The notes beneath the pieces are model-generated. The model was given only the letters and a program-made list of their open reading frames with translations, searched no databases and was not told where the DNA came from. A stretch of 36,105 nucleotides of DNA. Origin: Chitinophagaceae bacterium (GTDB lineage Bacteria > Bacteroidota > Bacteroidia > Chitinophagales > Chitinophagaceae). The stretch is taken from NCBI GenBank assembly GCA_017307735.1, contig JAFKGR010000024.1, positions 1 to 36,105 of the forward strand. The letters are read 5' to 3'. This document shows positions 15,655 through 22,711 of the stretch, piece after piece (the first letter of the stretch is position 1; every line of letters starts with the position of its first letter). A program made the translations under genes and the position numbers.

Positions 15655-15885
15655 ATGACGAGAAATACTACCATAGAAAGAGCTATTCAAACAATTAAGA
15701 AACTTCCTGCAGACAAACTTCAGGAGGTTTCCGACTTTATCTCCTTTTTGCTCAAGCAGTATGAAGAAGAACGGCTTACTCATGGGCTTCAAAAAATTAT
15801 AGAAGATAGTAAGACCTTTGAATTCCTGAATCAGGAAGAAGATATTTATACCATTGATGACCTGAAGGAAGTTTATAATGGCTAA
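15655..15885 (+). CDS. Antitoxin of the MazF/PemK-like toxin
   Basis: This 76-residue mainly helical protein reads TIERAIQTIKKLPADKLQEV, followed by SDFISFLLKQYEEERL, the DUF2281-like antitoxin pattern. The acidic C-terminal stretch (EEDIYTIDDLKEVYNG) would bind the basic toxin. It overlaps the toxin gene by eight bases. I used the ATG at 15655; the frame runs upstream to 15574, but that part spans the likely -7 promoter element TAAATTTG at 15633-15640. Confidence 0.82.
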   Translation: MTRNTTIERAIQTIKKLPADKLQEVSDFISFLLKQYEEERLTHGLQKIIEDSKTFEFLNQEEDIYTIDDLKEVYNG

Positions 15886-16198
15886 AGGAGATATAGTATT
15901 AATCACTTTTCCTTTCACTGACCTTTCAGGTAGTAAGTTAAGACCTGCTGTTATCTTGGCCGAAACTGAAGAAGATTTGACTGTCTGCTTTATTACAACA
16001 CAGAACAAGTGGCAAGAAGAAACAGATCTGAGACTTCACCCAAACAAAACCAATGGACTTAAAAAGGAATCCCTGTTGAGAACACGAAAGTTAGCCACGA
16101 TAGACAGAAAGTTATCAAAAGGTCTATTGGGAAGACTGACTTCAATAGAAATTTCCGAACTAAATGGTAAACTAAAAACAGTATTAGGTCTTGACTGA
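15878..16198 (+). CDS. MazF/PemK-like mRNA interferase toxin
   Basis: This 106-residue protein has the PemK/MazF fold. The N-terminus MAKGDIVLITFPFTDLSGSK, then LRPAVIL, is the family's beta-barrel core, with Arg22 at the usual active-site position. The middle VCFITTQ strand also fits. Toxins of this type cut RNA at short sequence motifs until their antitoxin binds. It is coded directly after the antitoxin with an eight-base overlap. It is one of only two plus-strand toxin-antitoxin operons in the window, and A elements lie on both sides (13981 and 16306). Confidence 0.9.
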   Translation: MAKGDIVLITFPFTDLSGSKLRPAVILAETEEDLTVCFITTQNKWQEETDLRLHPNKTNGLKKESLLRTRKLATIDRKLSKGLLGRLTSIEISELNGKLKTVLGLD

Positions 16199-16305
16199 AA
16201 ATGACACAGCCTGTAACATCCAAATTGGTTATAGCTGGACTGAACGAATAAGCATCAACATTTTGTTTTCAATTGAACAGTGTTACAGACCGAAAGTTCT
16301 CTATT

Positions 16306-16451
16306 TCAAAACGCTTCAAGGTTTCCCATCCCGCAAAGCCCCTGCGAAACGCTTGAAGGTTTTTGAAAGCCATCCGGGTGCCTTGTAAAACCTTCAGGCG
16401 TTTGGAGCGATGGCCATGAAGCATTGCAAAACCCTGAAGTGTTTTCAAGCA
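16306..16451 (+). repeat. Palindromic A element, copy 4
   Basis: This is a full copy with both arm pairs, about 2.2 kb from copy 3. It is not followed directly by a B element. Confidence 0.82.
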
Positions 16452-16455
16452 AAAC

Positions 16456-16480
16456 GTGGCAGGTCATAAGACCAGCCACT
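16456..16480 (+). repeat. Covarying GTGG...CCAC hairpin
   Basis: GTGGCAGGTC pairs with GACCAGCCAC around ATAA. Related hairpins with different stem sequence are at 6098-6122, 16580-16602 and 17715-17738. All are followed by CTAAG. Confidence 0.7.
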
Positions 16481-16579
16481 AAGTAAACCCGAAAAACGAA
16501 AAACCCGGAACTTGAAATCCGAAACTTCAAAAACCACCTAACCGTCTAACTCCGCCTTCGGCGAGACAGGCGTCTAAAC

Positions 16580-16602
16580 GTGGTCGGTGTGACACCGGCC
16601 AC
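16580..16602 (+). repeat. Covarying GTGG...CCAC hairpin
   Basis: GTGGTCGGTGT pairs with ACACCGGCCAC with one G-T-type mismatch and almost no loop. The outer end GCCACTAA forms an inverted pair with TTAGTGGC at 16758-16765 around B element copy 3. Confidence 0.7.
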
Positions 16603-16620
16603 TAAGTGCCGGAAGGTTTT

Positions 16621-16752
16621 AAACCTTAGTAGAAAAGTAAGTTTATGTTACATCCAACCTCATTACCTTATTTTGATTTTGCTTTCTCAAAAGGCTGCAA
16701 TGGTTAATAAGGTTGAATCTGAATCGTTGAGATAATTTTTCTACTAAGGTTT
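16621..16752 (+). repeat. B element, copy 3 (dispersed)
   Basis: This 132-bp copy has perfect 16-bp terminal inverted repeats. It is detached from any A element and lies 2.6 kb from copy 2. The flanks keep GTGCCGGAAGGTTTT on the left and TTTCTTTAG on the right, so the mobile unit may be somewhat larger than 132 bp. Confidence 0.87.
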
Positions 16753-16894
16753 TTTCTTTAGTGGCTGAAGCCTGTTCCGCCGAAGGTGGCTACGCACCTG
16801 CCACGTCTGAAAAATCCTCCAGCAGATTTTCGCAAGGCATAGCCTATATGAAAACTTTAAGTTAGATTTGAGTAACTACCCTAAAAGTAAAAAT

Positions 16895-17125
16895 ATGAGG
16901 ACAGAACTGAAAGTTGATATAACCTTTGACCAGATACTTTCTATTGTCAGGAAATTACCCGTACAACAAAAGATTAAGCTCTCCCGCGAACTTGAGAAAG
17001 ACACTATTGATAAGAAACTTACTCAACTTTTAAAAACCTTTAAAACCGATGAGCTTGACTTAAAAACCATTGACCAGGAGGTGGAAGCGGTAAGACAAGA
17101 GATTTATGACAAACAGCAACGCTAA
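16895..17125 (+). CDS. Antitoxin of a PIN toxin
   Basis: This 76-residue protein is mostly helical and charged (FDQILSIVRKLPVQQKIKL, then SRELEKDTIDKKL, ending EAVRQEIYDKQQR). Its place just before a COG1569-type PIN gene, with a 20-base overlap, marks it as the antitoxin. I chose the ATG at 16895; a TTG at 16868 in frame lies inside the probable -7 promoter element TAGATTTG (16863-16870), which argues for the later start. Confidence 0.8.
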   Translation: MRTELKVDITFDQILSIVRKLPVQQKIKLSRELEKDTIDKKLTQLLKTFKTDELDLKTIDQEVEAVRQEIYDKQQR

Positions 17126-17537
17126 AGTAATTTTCGATACCAACGTTTGGATTAGTTTCCTGATCGGCAAACGCTTAAAAAAGCTCAGGAAGTTTATCAC
17201 TGACAACAGGATCACAGTCATTACGACTGATCAACTGTTGACTGAAATAAAAATTGTTACCGCCAGAAAAAAACTCAAAAAATATTTCCCGGAAGAAAGT
17301 GTAAAAGAGTTAATGGAACTTCTGGAAATCATTGCAGAAAGGGTACAAATCAAACCAACTAATTTTTTAAACAGAGATCCAAAGGATAGTTTTTTGTTGG
17401 ATTTAATTGAATATTCCAAAGCGGATTACCTGGTAACCGGAGATAAAGATTTGATAGAAATCAATAAGTTTAAAACAGCGAAAATTCTGACTGTTGCAGA
17501 ATTTGAAAGAGAATTGTCGGAAAGCGAGAACCACTGA
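17106..17537 (+). CDS. PIN-family toxin (COG1569 type, second copy)
   Basis: This 143-residue PIN-domain protein has Asp11 in VIFDTNVWISF, Glu47, Asp91 and Asp94 in RDPKDSFLLDL, Asp107 in ADYLVTGD and Asp113, the usual metal-binding set of an RNase. It is a paralogue of the toxin at 2437-2862, with the same motif order and a similar C-terminal AKI-L/V-T strand, although the two antitoxins have diverged further. It overlaps its antitoxin by 20 bases. A elements lie on both sides (16306 and 17901). Confidence 0.9.
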   Translation: MTNSNAKVIFDTNVWISFLIGKRLKKLRKFITDNRITVITTDQLLTEIKIVTARKKLKKYFPEESVKELMELLEIIAERVQIKPTNFLNRDPKDSFLLDLIEYSKADYLVTGDKDLIEINKFKTAKILTVAEFERELSESENH

Positions 17538-17900
17538 AACCCAGATCAAGCGCGCTGTACACGTCCGCCTTCCGCGAGACACGTTCGCCTCCGGGCGAAA
17601 CGCTGACGCAGAGGGTTGAGGGCAGGGTGGGTTGCACGGTAAACAGACTTAACCCATCGGAATTTAGGCCGGTAGAAAATCTTCTTTCGTTGTTGCCACC
17701 TCCACCTCACTCTCGTGGTCGGTGTGACACCGACCCCTAAGAAATTAGTCCGGGAATAAGCTCGCCGCTGCAAGCAGCACTTTCCGTTGGCTGAGACTCC
17801 CGAAGCCAGAGCTTCTTTTCTTCCTTCGTGTTCCTTTGTGCCTTTCTGCCTTCGTGGCGAAAAGTTCAAACGTTTCAAGGTTTCCCATCGCGCCAAGTTG

Positions 17901-18044
17901 AAAACACTTCAAGGTTTCCCATCCCGCAAAGCCCCCGCGAAACGCTTGAAGGTTTTTGAAAGCCATCCGGGGGCCTTGTAAAACCTTCAGGCGTTTGGAG
18001 CAATGGCCATGAAGCATAGCAAAACCCTGAAGTGTTTTCAAGCA
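17901..18044 (+). repeat. Palindromic A element, copy 5
   Basis: This is a full copy, preceded at about 17865-17893 by a partial left arm, CGTTTCAAGGTTTCCCATCG. The doubled left arm suggests an insertion into, or unequal exchange within, an older copy. Confidence 0.82.
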
Positions 18045-18203
18045 AACGTGGCGGGCCGCGTCCGCCGGGGCGGAACAAGGACCCAGCCACTATGGAAATC
18101 CGAAAAACGAAAAACGTAATGCGAAACACAAAGCCAGAGCTTCTTTTCTTCCTTCGTGTTCCTTTGTGCCTTTCTGCCTTCGTGGCGGAATGGTTTATTT
18201 CTC

Positions 18204-18382
18204 TTCAAAACGCTTCAAGGTTTCCCATCGCGCCATGAGTTGAAAACGCTTCAAGGTTTCCCATCCCGCAAAGCCCCCGCGAAACGCTTGAAGGTTTTTG
18301 AAAGCCATCCGGGGGCCTTGAAAAACCTTCAGGCGTTTGGAGCAATGGCCATGAAGCATAGCAAAACCCTGAAGCGTTTTTT
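18204..18382 (+). repeat. Palindromic A element, copy 6, with doubled left arm
   Basis: The partial left arm lies at 18204-18236 and the full copy at 18238-18382. The partial arm ends with CATCGCGCCA, as in copy 5, so both share one duplicated ancestor. Confidence 0.82.
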
Positions 18383-18392
18383 TTACCCCCCT

Positions 18393-18467
18393 AAACGTCT
18401 AATCCCCCTAACCGTCTAACCGCCTAATCGTCTAACCGTCTAACCGCCTATACGCCTAAACGAAAAC
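18393..18467 (+). repeat. CTAACCGTC nine-base tandem words
   Basis: About eight imperfect tandem copies of CTAAACGTC/CTAACCGTC/CTAACCGCC lie directly 3' of the TagA-fusion gene and its terminator. It is the longest such run in the window. Confidence 0.7.
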
Positions 18468-18480
18468 CACTTCCTGAAAC

Positions 18481-18509
18481 AAAAAAACCCCGGAGGCGCT
18501 CCCCGGGGT
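18481..18509 (-). terminator. Intrinsic terminator after the GT4-TagA gene
   Basis: On the minus strand ACCCCGG pairs with CCGGGGT (18503-18509 with 18487-18493) and is followed by seven T residues (18481-18487). It lies about 30 bases past the stop codon at 18542. Confidence 0.85.
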
Positions 18510-18541
18510 CATCAAAACTTCCCAAAAAATCAAAAAAAATA

Positions 18542-20533
18542 TCAGCAGGCTGTACGTGAAACCTTGTCCACACCGCCCAACACCGCGGGCAACTGTGCCG
18601 CTCCTCCCCGGCCTCCGACGGCCAACCTCTCCGAAGCCAGCGGCCTGAATCCCTGCCGCGCCCAATTCCACAGCACCAGGCACACAAACAGGGTATTGGT
18701 AACCGCATATCTTTTAAACAACCGCCTCGGTTCCTGCATCAATCTGAAAAGCCATTCCAGGCTCGAGTGTTGCATCCACAACGGGGCTCTTTTCTGCATT
18801 CCCACCATCACCGGCAAAGCTCCGCCGATCCCCACCATACAGGCATTAATTCTTCCTTTCATTTCCGCCATCCACTTCTCCTGCTTGGGACAACCGAGCG
18901 CGACGAACAAAAATCCGGCGCCGCTATTATTGATGGTATCCACATGGGATTGCTCTTCTTCGGCAGTTAATTTCCTGAAGGGCGGACTGATCATTCCTGC
19001 AATGGACAGCCCGGGATAGTATTGGCTGCAATACTTCTTTGTCTTTTCCAGCGCCTCGCACGTACCTCCGTAAAAAAAGACTTTGATTCCGCTGTCTTCC
19101 GAAGCTTTCAGCAGGTCGGGCAGCAGGTCCATTCCGCAAACCCTCTCCTGGTGTACCTTATAAAACAATTCTATACCTTTTGCAATCGGCATCCCGTCGG
19201 GGGTGATTAAATCTGCGCCATTCACCGCTTTGGCAAACTCCGGATGGTGGTAGGCTTCCATGCACATGTGCACATTGGCCACGCACGCGTATGATGAAAT
19301 GCCGGCTCCGGCCAGTGAAACCAGGTCATCCACCGTGCGTTGATATGAACGGCTCGATAATTCCAACCCCAGGAATGGCCTTCTAAATACCATTCCATCG
19401 GGTTGTACTTCTGTGTTACGGCCGGGGTCCAGGATATTTTCAAATATCCGTACGATCCGGTTTTCAAAATGATGGAGGGTATATCTCGACTCAAATTTTT
19501 TCTTCCCGGCCTCACCCATTTTTTTTCTGAGTGCGGGATTGGTAATAAGCACCGCCAGCTTTTCTGCCAGCAGTACGGCGTCTTCCTGCGGTACCAGAAA
19601 ACCGTTTGATTCGTCGTCAACCAGCGAAGGAATTCCACCTTCACGGGTGGCAACAATGGGCAGATTATTTCGCATAGCTTCCAACAAAACGAGCGGGGAG
19701 CATTCCTTATTATAAAACGTGGGCAATGAAAATATATCCGCCTCTTCGAGAATGTGTTCCTTCTCTTCCCCGACCTTTTTGCCTAAGTACCGGGCATAAT
19801 TTTTCAGGTTCAATTCAGCTACCATCTTCTGAAACTTTTCACGGGTAATGTCACTCTCGCCGCCGACAAATATGCAGTTGAATTCGTATCCCCTATTCTT
19901 CAGAATCCTTGCCGCTTCCAGCAAAATATACACCCCCTTTGCCTCCATAAGATTTGACAGGAACAATATTTCAGGTACGTGCTCCGGTTCTTTCCTGGCA
20001 ATTTGCTTTGGAAAGACGGGTATCCCGTTGGGGCAGATATGCACTCTGCTTCCGGGTACAAACATTTTTATGTCGCGGTACAAAAACTTAGACAACACAA
20101 TTACATCGGCTCCCCTGAAGGCAAACCGGTACAAAACACTATTGAACTTTTTCCGCGCATTTTTGATCACTCCTTTGTTGTGGAGATGATAAACCCGCTT
20201 CACACGAAAAACCTTCAGCAAAAGAATGACCAGTGTATCCCTGTAAAATGCAGCGCCGGTGGTGGTCATCGCCAGGTAACACAGGGCAGGCCGCCTGTGC
20301 AGCAGGAGTTCAAAAAATATCCGGAACCAGATTTTGACAAATCCGAAAATTTTGCCCGCACTGACATGGCCGGTTTCCTGAATGGATTTGGAAGCAAGGA
20401 GGTTGATGTACCGTGCATCAAAGTTTTCATTGATGAGTTTGCTTTCCCTGATCCACTTGCCCACCATGGATGACCCGTGAACAGGCGGGGGCAGATGAAG
20501 GAGAAACAGGATCCTCGTTTTTTGTTTTTTCAT
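18542..20533 (-). CDS. Fused GT4 glycosyltransferase and TagA/WecG-type glycosyltransferase
   Basis: This 663-residue two-enzyme fusion has a GT4 GT-B enzyme at about residues 1-385 (start RILFLLHLPPPVHGSSMVG, an EX7E motif in NKECSPLVLLEAM). From about 400 to 610 follows a WecB/TagA/CpsF domain (GT26) with ANVHMCMEAY, TPDGMPIAKG, ALGCPKQEKWM and the basic end WLFRLMQEPRRLFKRY. GT26 enzymes add N-acetylmannosamine, ManNAcA or similar to a lipid-linked GlcNAc at the cytoplasmic membrane face. A hydrophobic stretch near 612-625 may anchor the protein; the last 30 residues are Gly/Ala-rich and of unknown use. I chose the ATG at 20533; upstream codons to 20650 translate repeat DNA. Confidence 0.9.
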   Translation of the reverse strand: MKKQKTRILFLLHLPPPVHGSSMVGKWIRESKLINENFDARYINLLASKSIQETGHVSAGKIFGFVKIWFRIFFELLLHRRPALCYLAMTTTGAAFYRDTLVILLLKVFRVKRVYHLHNKGVIKNARKKFNSVLYRFAFRGADVIVLSKFLYRDIKMFVPGSRVHICPNGIPVFPKQIARKEPEHVPEILFLSNLMEAKGVYILLEAARILKNRGYEFNCIFVGGESDITREKFQKMVAELNLKNYARYLGKKVGEEKEHILEEADIFSLPTFYNKECSPLVLLEAMRNNLPIVATREGGIPSLVDDESNGFLVPQEDAVLLAEKLAVLITNPALRKKMGEAGKKKFESRYTLHHFENRIVRIFENILDPGRNTEVQPDGMVFRRPFLGLELSSRSYQRTVDDLVSLAGAGISSYACVANVHMCMEAYHHPEFAKAVNGADLITPDGMPIAKGIELFYKVHQERVCGMDLLPDLLKASEDSGIKVFFYGGTCEALEKTKKYCSQYYPGLSIAGMISPPFRKLTAEEEQSHVDTINNSGAGFLFVALGCPKQEKWMAEMKGRINACMVGIGGALPVMVGMQKRAPLWMQHSSLEWLFRLMQEPRRLFKRYAVTNTLFVCLVLWNWARQGFRPLASERLAVGGRGGAAQLPAVLGGVDKVSRTAC

Positions 20534-20680
20534 GATTTTTGGTTTGTTTTTTATAGAATAACGGGGTTGGATAGACCCCCTTTTGAGAGACTGTTTTATT
20601 AGCGGCTGGCGACTGTTCCGCCGCGAAACCTTTTCGCCACGAAGGCTCAAAGGTGCTAAGGTTCACGAGGTAAAAATTAA

Positions 20681-20760
20681 GCCCGCGGCAGCGGGCGACC
20701 CTTTGGTAAAAAGATCATCCAATGAAAATCCAATCAAGCCCGCAGGGCGGGCGGCCATTT
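20681..20760 (+). repeat. E hairpin repeats, copies 1 and 2
   Basis: GCCCGC-GGCA-GCGGGC (20681-20696) and GCCCGC-AGG-GCGGGC (20738-20752) are 57 bases apart. Each is followed by a CCNTTTGGTAAA tail. Confidence 0.8.
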
Positions 20761-20858
20761 GGTAAACCTTCTCCGCATAAGGTCGCCCCGATCGTCATCA
20801 GGATGTCAAGACAAAAAGAAGGTAAAAAATGAAAACTGTAACAATCGTATGTAACCAT

Positions 20859-20985
20859 TTCGCCACGAAGGCTCAAAGGCACTAAGGTTCCCTAAGGGTT
20901 TCCTTTGTGATGCTTCGCGTCTTCGTGACCTGGTGGCCTCTTTATTTTTTCGCCACGAAGGCAGAAAGGCACTAAGGAAACTCCT
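20859..20985 (+). repeat. D repeat (90-bp), two copies, left block
   Basis: The units begin GCCACGAAGGCTCAAAGG at 20862 and GCCACGAAGGCAGAAAGG at 20952, exactly 90 bases apart. The intervening TTCGTGACCTGGTGGCCTCT word is shared with the block at 22376-22690. Confidence 0.8.
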
Positions 20986-21051
20986 TTTAATACCACGAAA
21001 CCGAATAACATTGCACGTAAAAACTATTGCTGAATATATTCCTGACCTGTA

Positions 21052-21531
21052 CTAATGTTCAACTTTGGGAAAGTCTGTAAAATCCCTGATATATTTTGTA
21101 AAATCATACCCTGAACATTCAATCTGTGTATTATCGTTGTAAGAAAAGTAAAATGTTATGTTTCCCCCGGATTCTGAACCCACATTTTGTTTTTCAAAAT
21201 ATTCAAGCAAATAATCTTGCCTGATAATTACAGGACTAAACCATTGCTCATTGTGCCTTACAAGGAAAACATAGTGTACTAATATATTTGAAATATTGCG
21301 TAAGTTTTTCAGAGATACACTGAATTGTCCGCTAAAACCCCGGGTTCTTTTTGATGCGGCAGATGTCTTAACCTGAACTCTTTTTAATGTGCCGTTTTTA
21401 TCCTGGACAACAAAAATATCATCGCCAATATCCACTTCAGGAATAGCCACATTCCAACCGCGTGTTAAAAATTCCGACATGACATTAAGCTGCCCTGCTT
21501 TGCCCAAATATTGATTAAACTTTTTTGTCAC
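21052..21531 (-). CDS. PD-(D/E)XK-like nuclease-fold protein (DUF4365-like)
   Basis: This 159-residue protein has the core of a PD-(D/E)XK fold. The opening helix LGKAGQLNVMSEFLTRGWNV holds Glu20, followed by the strand VDIGDDIFVV with Asp37 or Asp38, and the strand KRVQVKTS with Gln53 and Lys55. This spacing is that of restriction-endonuclease-like and DUF4365 proteins, often found in defence loci. A Gln in place of the usual Glu before V-K is common in the family. The back half is strand-rich without a domain I know. Its start overlaps the preceding 101-residue gene by 17 bases, so they work as a pair. Repeat blocks with common segments lie on both sides. Confidence 0.65.
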   Translation of the reverse strand: MTKKFNQYLGKAGQLNVMSEFLTRGWNVAIPEVDIGDDIFVVQDKNGTLKRVQVKTSAASKRTRGFSGQFSVSLKNLRNISNILVHYVFLVRHNEQWFSPVIIRQDYLLEYFEKQNVGSESGGNITFYFSYNDNTQIECSGYDFTKYIRDFTDFPKVEH

Positions 21532-21820
21532 TGTGGCTTACCTTATTTAAAATATTTCCGGTTTGGGTATCAATAAACAGGATTTCTCCTAACTTTTTTA
21601 AGTCACTGCTCTTGTCGACTCCCAACAAAGCCGGATATATGTAATTTTCGAGGTGTCCAACATACAAATCAAAATCGCTTTTAATGTCATAAGCGACAAA
21701 AATATTGTTCGCAGGCCTTGCATCAGGAAAAAGTGTTTTGATAAAATCCCTGACGGATGGTGCGATACTAAATGAATACCCGTCTGACTGTTTATTTACA
21801 TTTATTTTAATTGGAGTCAT
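21515..21820 (-). CDS. Hypothetical partner of the nuclease-like protein
   Basis: This 101-residue protein belongs to no family I recognise. The N-terminal half starts MTPIKINVNKQSDGYSFSIA and the middle reads IFVAYDIKSDFDLYVGHLEN, a strand-helix mix without transmembrane segments. It ends 17 bases inside the nuclease-like gene, so the two are translationally coupled. An immunity, antitoxin or specificity role is possible by position only. Confidence 0.6.
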   Translation of the reverse strand: MTPIKINVNKQSDGYSFSIAPSVRDFIKTLFPDARPANNIFVAYDIKSDFDLYVGHLENYIYPALLGVDKSSDLKKLGEILFIDTQTGNILNKVSHSDKKV

Positions 21821-21941
21821 TGTTCAAAATTATTTCCTGTTATTAAAGATAAGGATTCGTAATTGAATCCGGGAAAAGTGCCATATACTTTACTGCGATC
21901 TTCTCTTAAAAATGTAGCGCCTCAGGCATCGGAAGTGGTGT

Positions 21942-22290
21942 CCGCCACGCGGGCGCCCTTTGGTAAAACCTTCTCTGATATAAGGCCGCCCGCCTTCGGC
22001 GGGCTTTGCTATACTATAGTCGTGGCAGTATTACCATAAGGTCGCCCTCTCCGAGGCTTTGTTCTTTCTACTCGTTGGTGTCAGTGTCTTTTGATTGTAT
22101 CCGTCCGGTTCTGCACCCGCAAGAAAGAGTTATACCGTTCAGCCCCGGAGGGGCGCCCCTTTGGTAAAAAGAAACATCCCACGAATATCCAACCAAGCCC
22201 GCGGCAGCGGGCGGCCCTTTGGTAAAAAGTCACCCTATGAAGATACACTCAAGCCCCTGCGGGGCGGCCTTTTGGTAAATCAACTCCGAT
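21942..22290 (+). repeat. E hairpin repeats, copies 3 to 7
   Basis: The stems are CCGC-CAC-GCGG (21942-21952), GCCCGCC-TTC-GGCGGGC (21988-22004), GCCCC-GGA-GGGGC (22142-22154), GCCCGC-GGCA-GCGGGC (22197-22212) and GCCCC-TGC-GGGGC (22253-22265). Both stem arms change together. Four of the five are followed by a CCNTTTGGTAAA tail; the 21988 copy is preceded by one. Spacing where tandem is 55-56 bases. Confidence 0.85.
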
Positions 22291-22375
22291 ATAAGGTCGT
22301 CCCGATAGTCATCAGGATGTCAAGACAAAAAGAAGGTAAAAAATGAAAGCTATAACAATCCTATGTAACCCTTTC

Positions 22376-22690
22376 GCCACGAAGGCTCAAAGGCTCTAAG
22401 ATTCACTAAGGATTTTCTTTATGATGCTTCGCATCTTTGCGACCTGGTGGCCTCTTTATTTTTTTGCCACGAAGGCTCAAAGGCTCTAAGATTCACTAAG
22501 GATTTTCTTTGTGATACTTCGCGTCTTCGTGACCTGGTGGCCTCTTTATTTTTTCGCCACGAAGGCTCAAAGGCACTAAGATTCACTAAGGATTTCATTT
22601 GTGATGGTTCGCGTCTTCGTGCCCAGGTGGCCTCTTTATTTTTTTCGCCAGGAAGGCAGAAAGGCATAAATGTTCACGATGTAAATAAAA
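22376..22690 (+). repeat. D repeat, three 90-bp tandem units plus a partial
   Basis: Units start at 22376, 22466, 22556 and (partial) 22647. Each begins GCCACGAAGGCTCAAAGG and ends TGGTGGCCTCTTTATTTTT. The first two are almost identical. Confidence 0.9.
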
Positions 22691-22711
22691 AAATCTCATA
22701 GCTTATTCTAA

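Larger units (their letters stand above)
16199..16894. other. Repeat-filled spacer
   Basis: No gene is seen. The contents in order are A element copy 4 (16306-16451), a covarying hairpin (16456-16479), CCCGGAACTTGAAATCCG-type words, nine-base words (16536-16580), a second hairpin (16580-16602) and B element copy 3 (16621-16752). A CCGCCGAAGGTGG word is near 16774. A -7-like TAGATTTG at 16863-16870 precedes the next antitoxin. Confidence 0.7.
17538..18480. other. Repeat-filled spacer
   Basis: No gene is supported. Contents: GACACGTCCG/GCCTCCGGGCG words (17560-17595), a covarying hairpin (17715-17738), two CTTTGTGCC/TTCGTGGCG copies (about 17815-17866 and 18139-18190), A element copies 5 and 6, each preceded by a partial half-copy, and a run of CTAACCGTC-type nine-base words at 18393-18467. 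The several open frames here are translated repeats. Confidence 0.75.
20534..21051. other. Repeat-filled spacer with hairpin and 90-bp repeats
   Basis: No gene is seen. There is a GCCACGAAGGCTCAAAGG copy at about 20636, E hairpins at 20681-20696 and 20738-20752, a shared block ATGTCAAGACAAAAAGAAGG at about 20802-20821, and D-type 90-bp repeats starting at 20862 and 20952. Confidence 0.75.
21821..22711. other. Repeat-filled region
   Basis: I see no gene. From left to right: E hairpins at about 21942-22004, 22142-22154, 22197-22212 and 22253-22265, the shared ATGTCAAGACAAAAAGAAGG block near 22315-22334, and D repeats at 22376-22690. The open frames in the D block come from the repeat itself. 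Confidence 0.75.

Noticed and set aside
17546..18419. Several 60-116 codon frames with phrases like LKTLQGF and KRLKVF
   Set aside because: They are the A element read in different frames; the same words appear wherever the element occurs.
22419..22701. Open frames on both strands across the 90-bp repeats
   Set aside because: 90 is a multiple of three, so the frames stay open as a result of tandem duplication; the content is repeat DNA.
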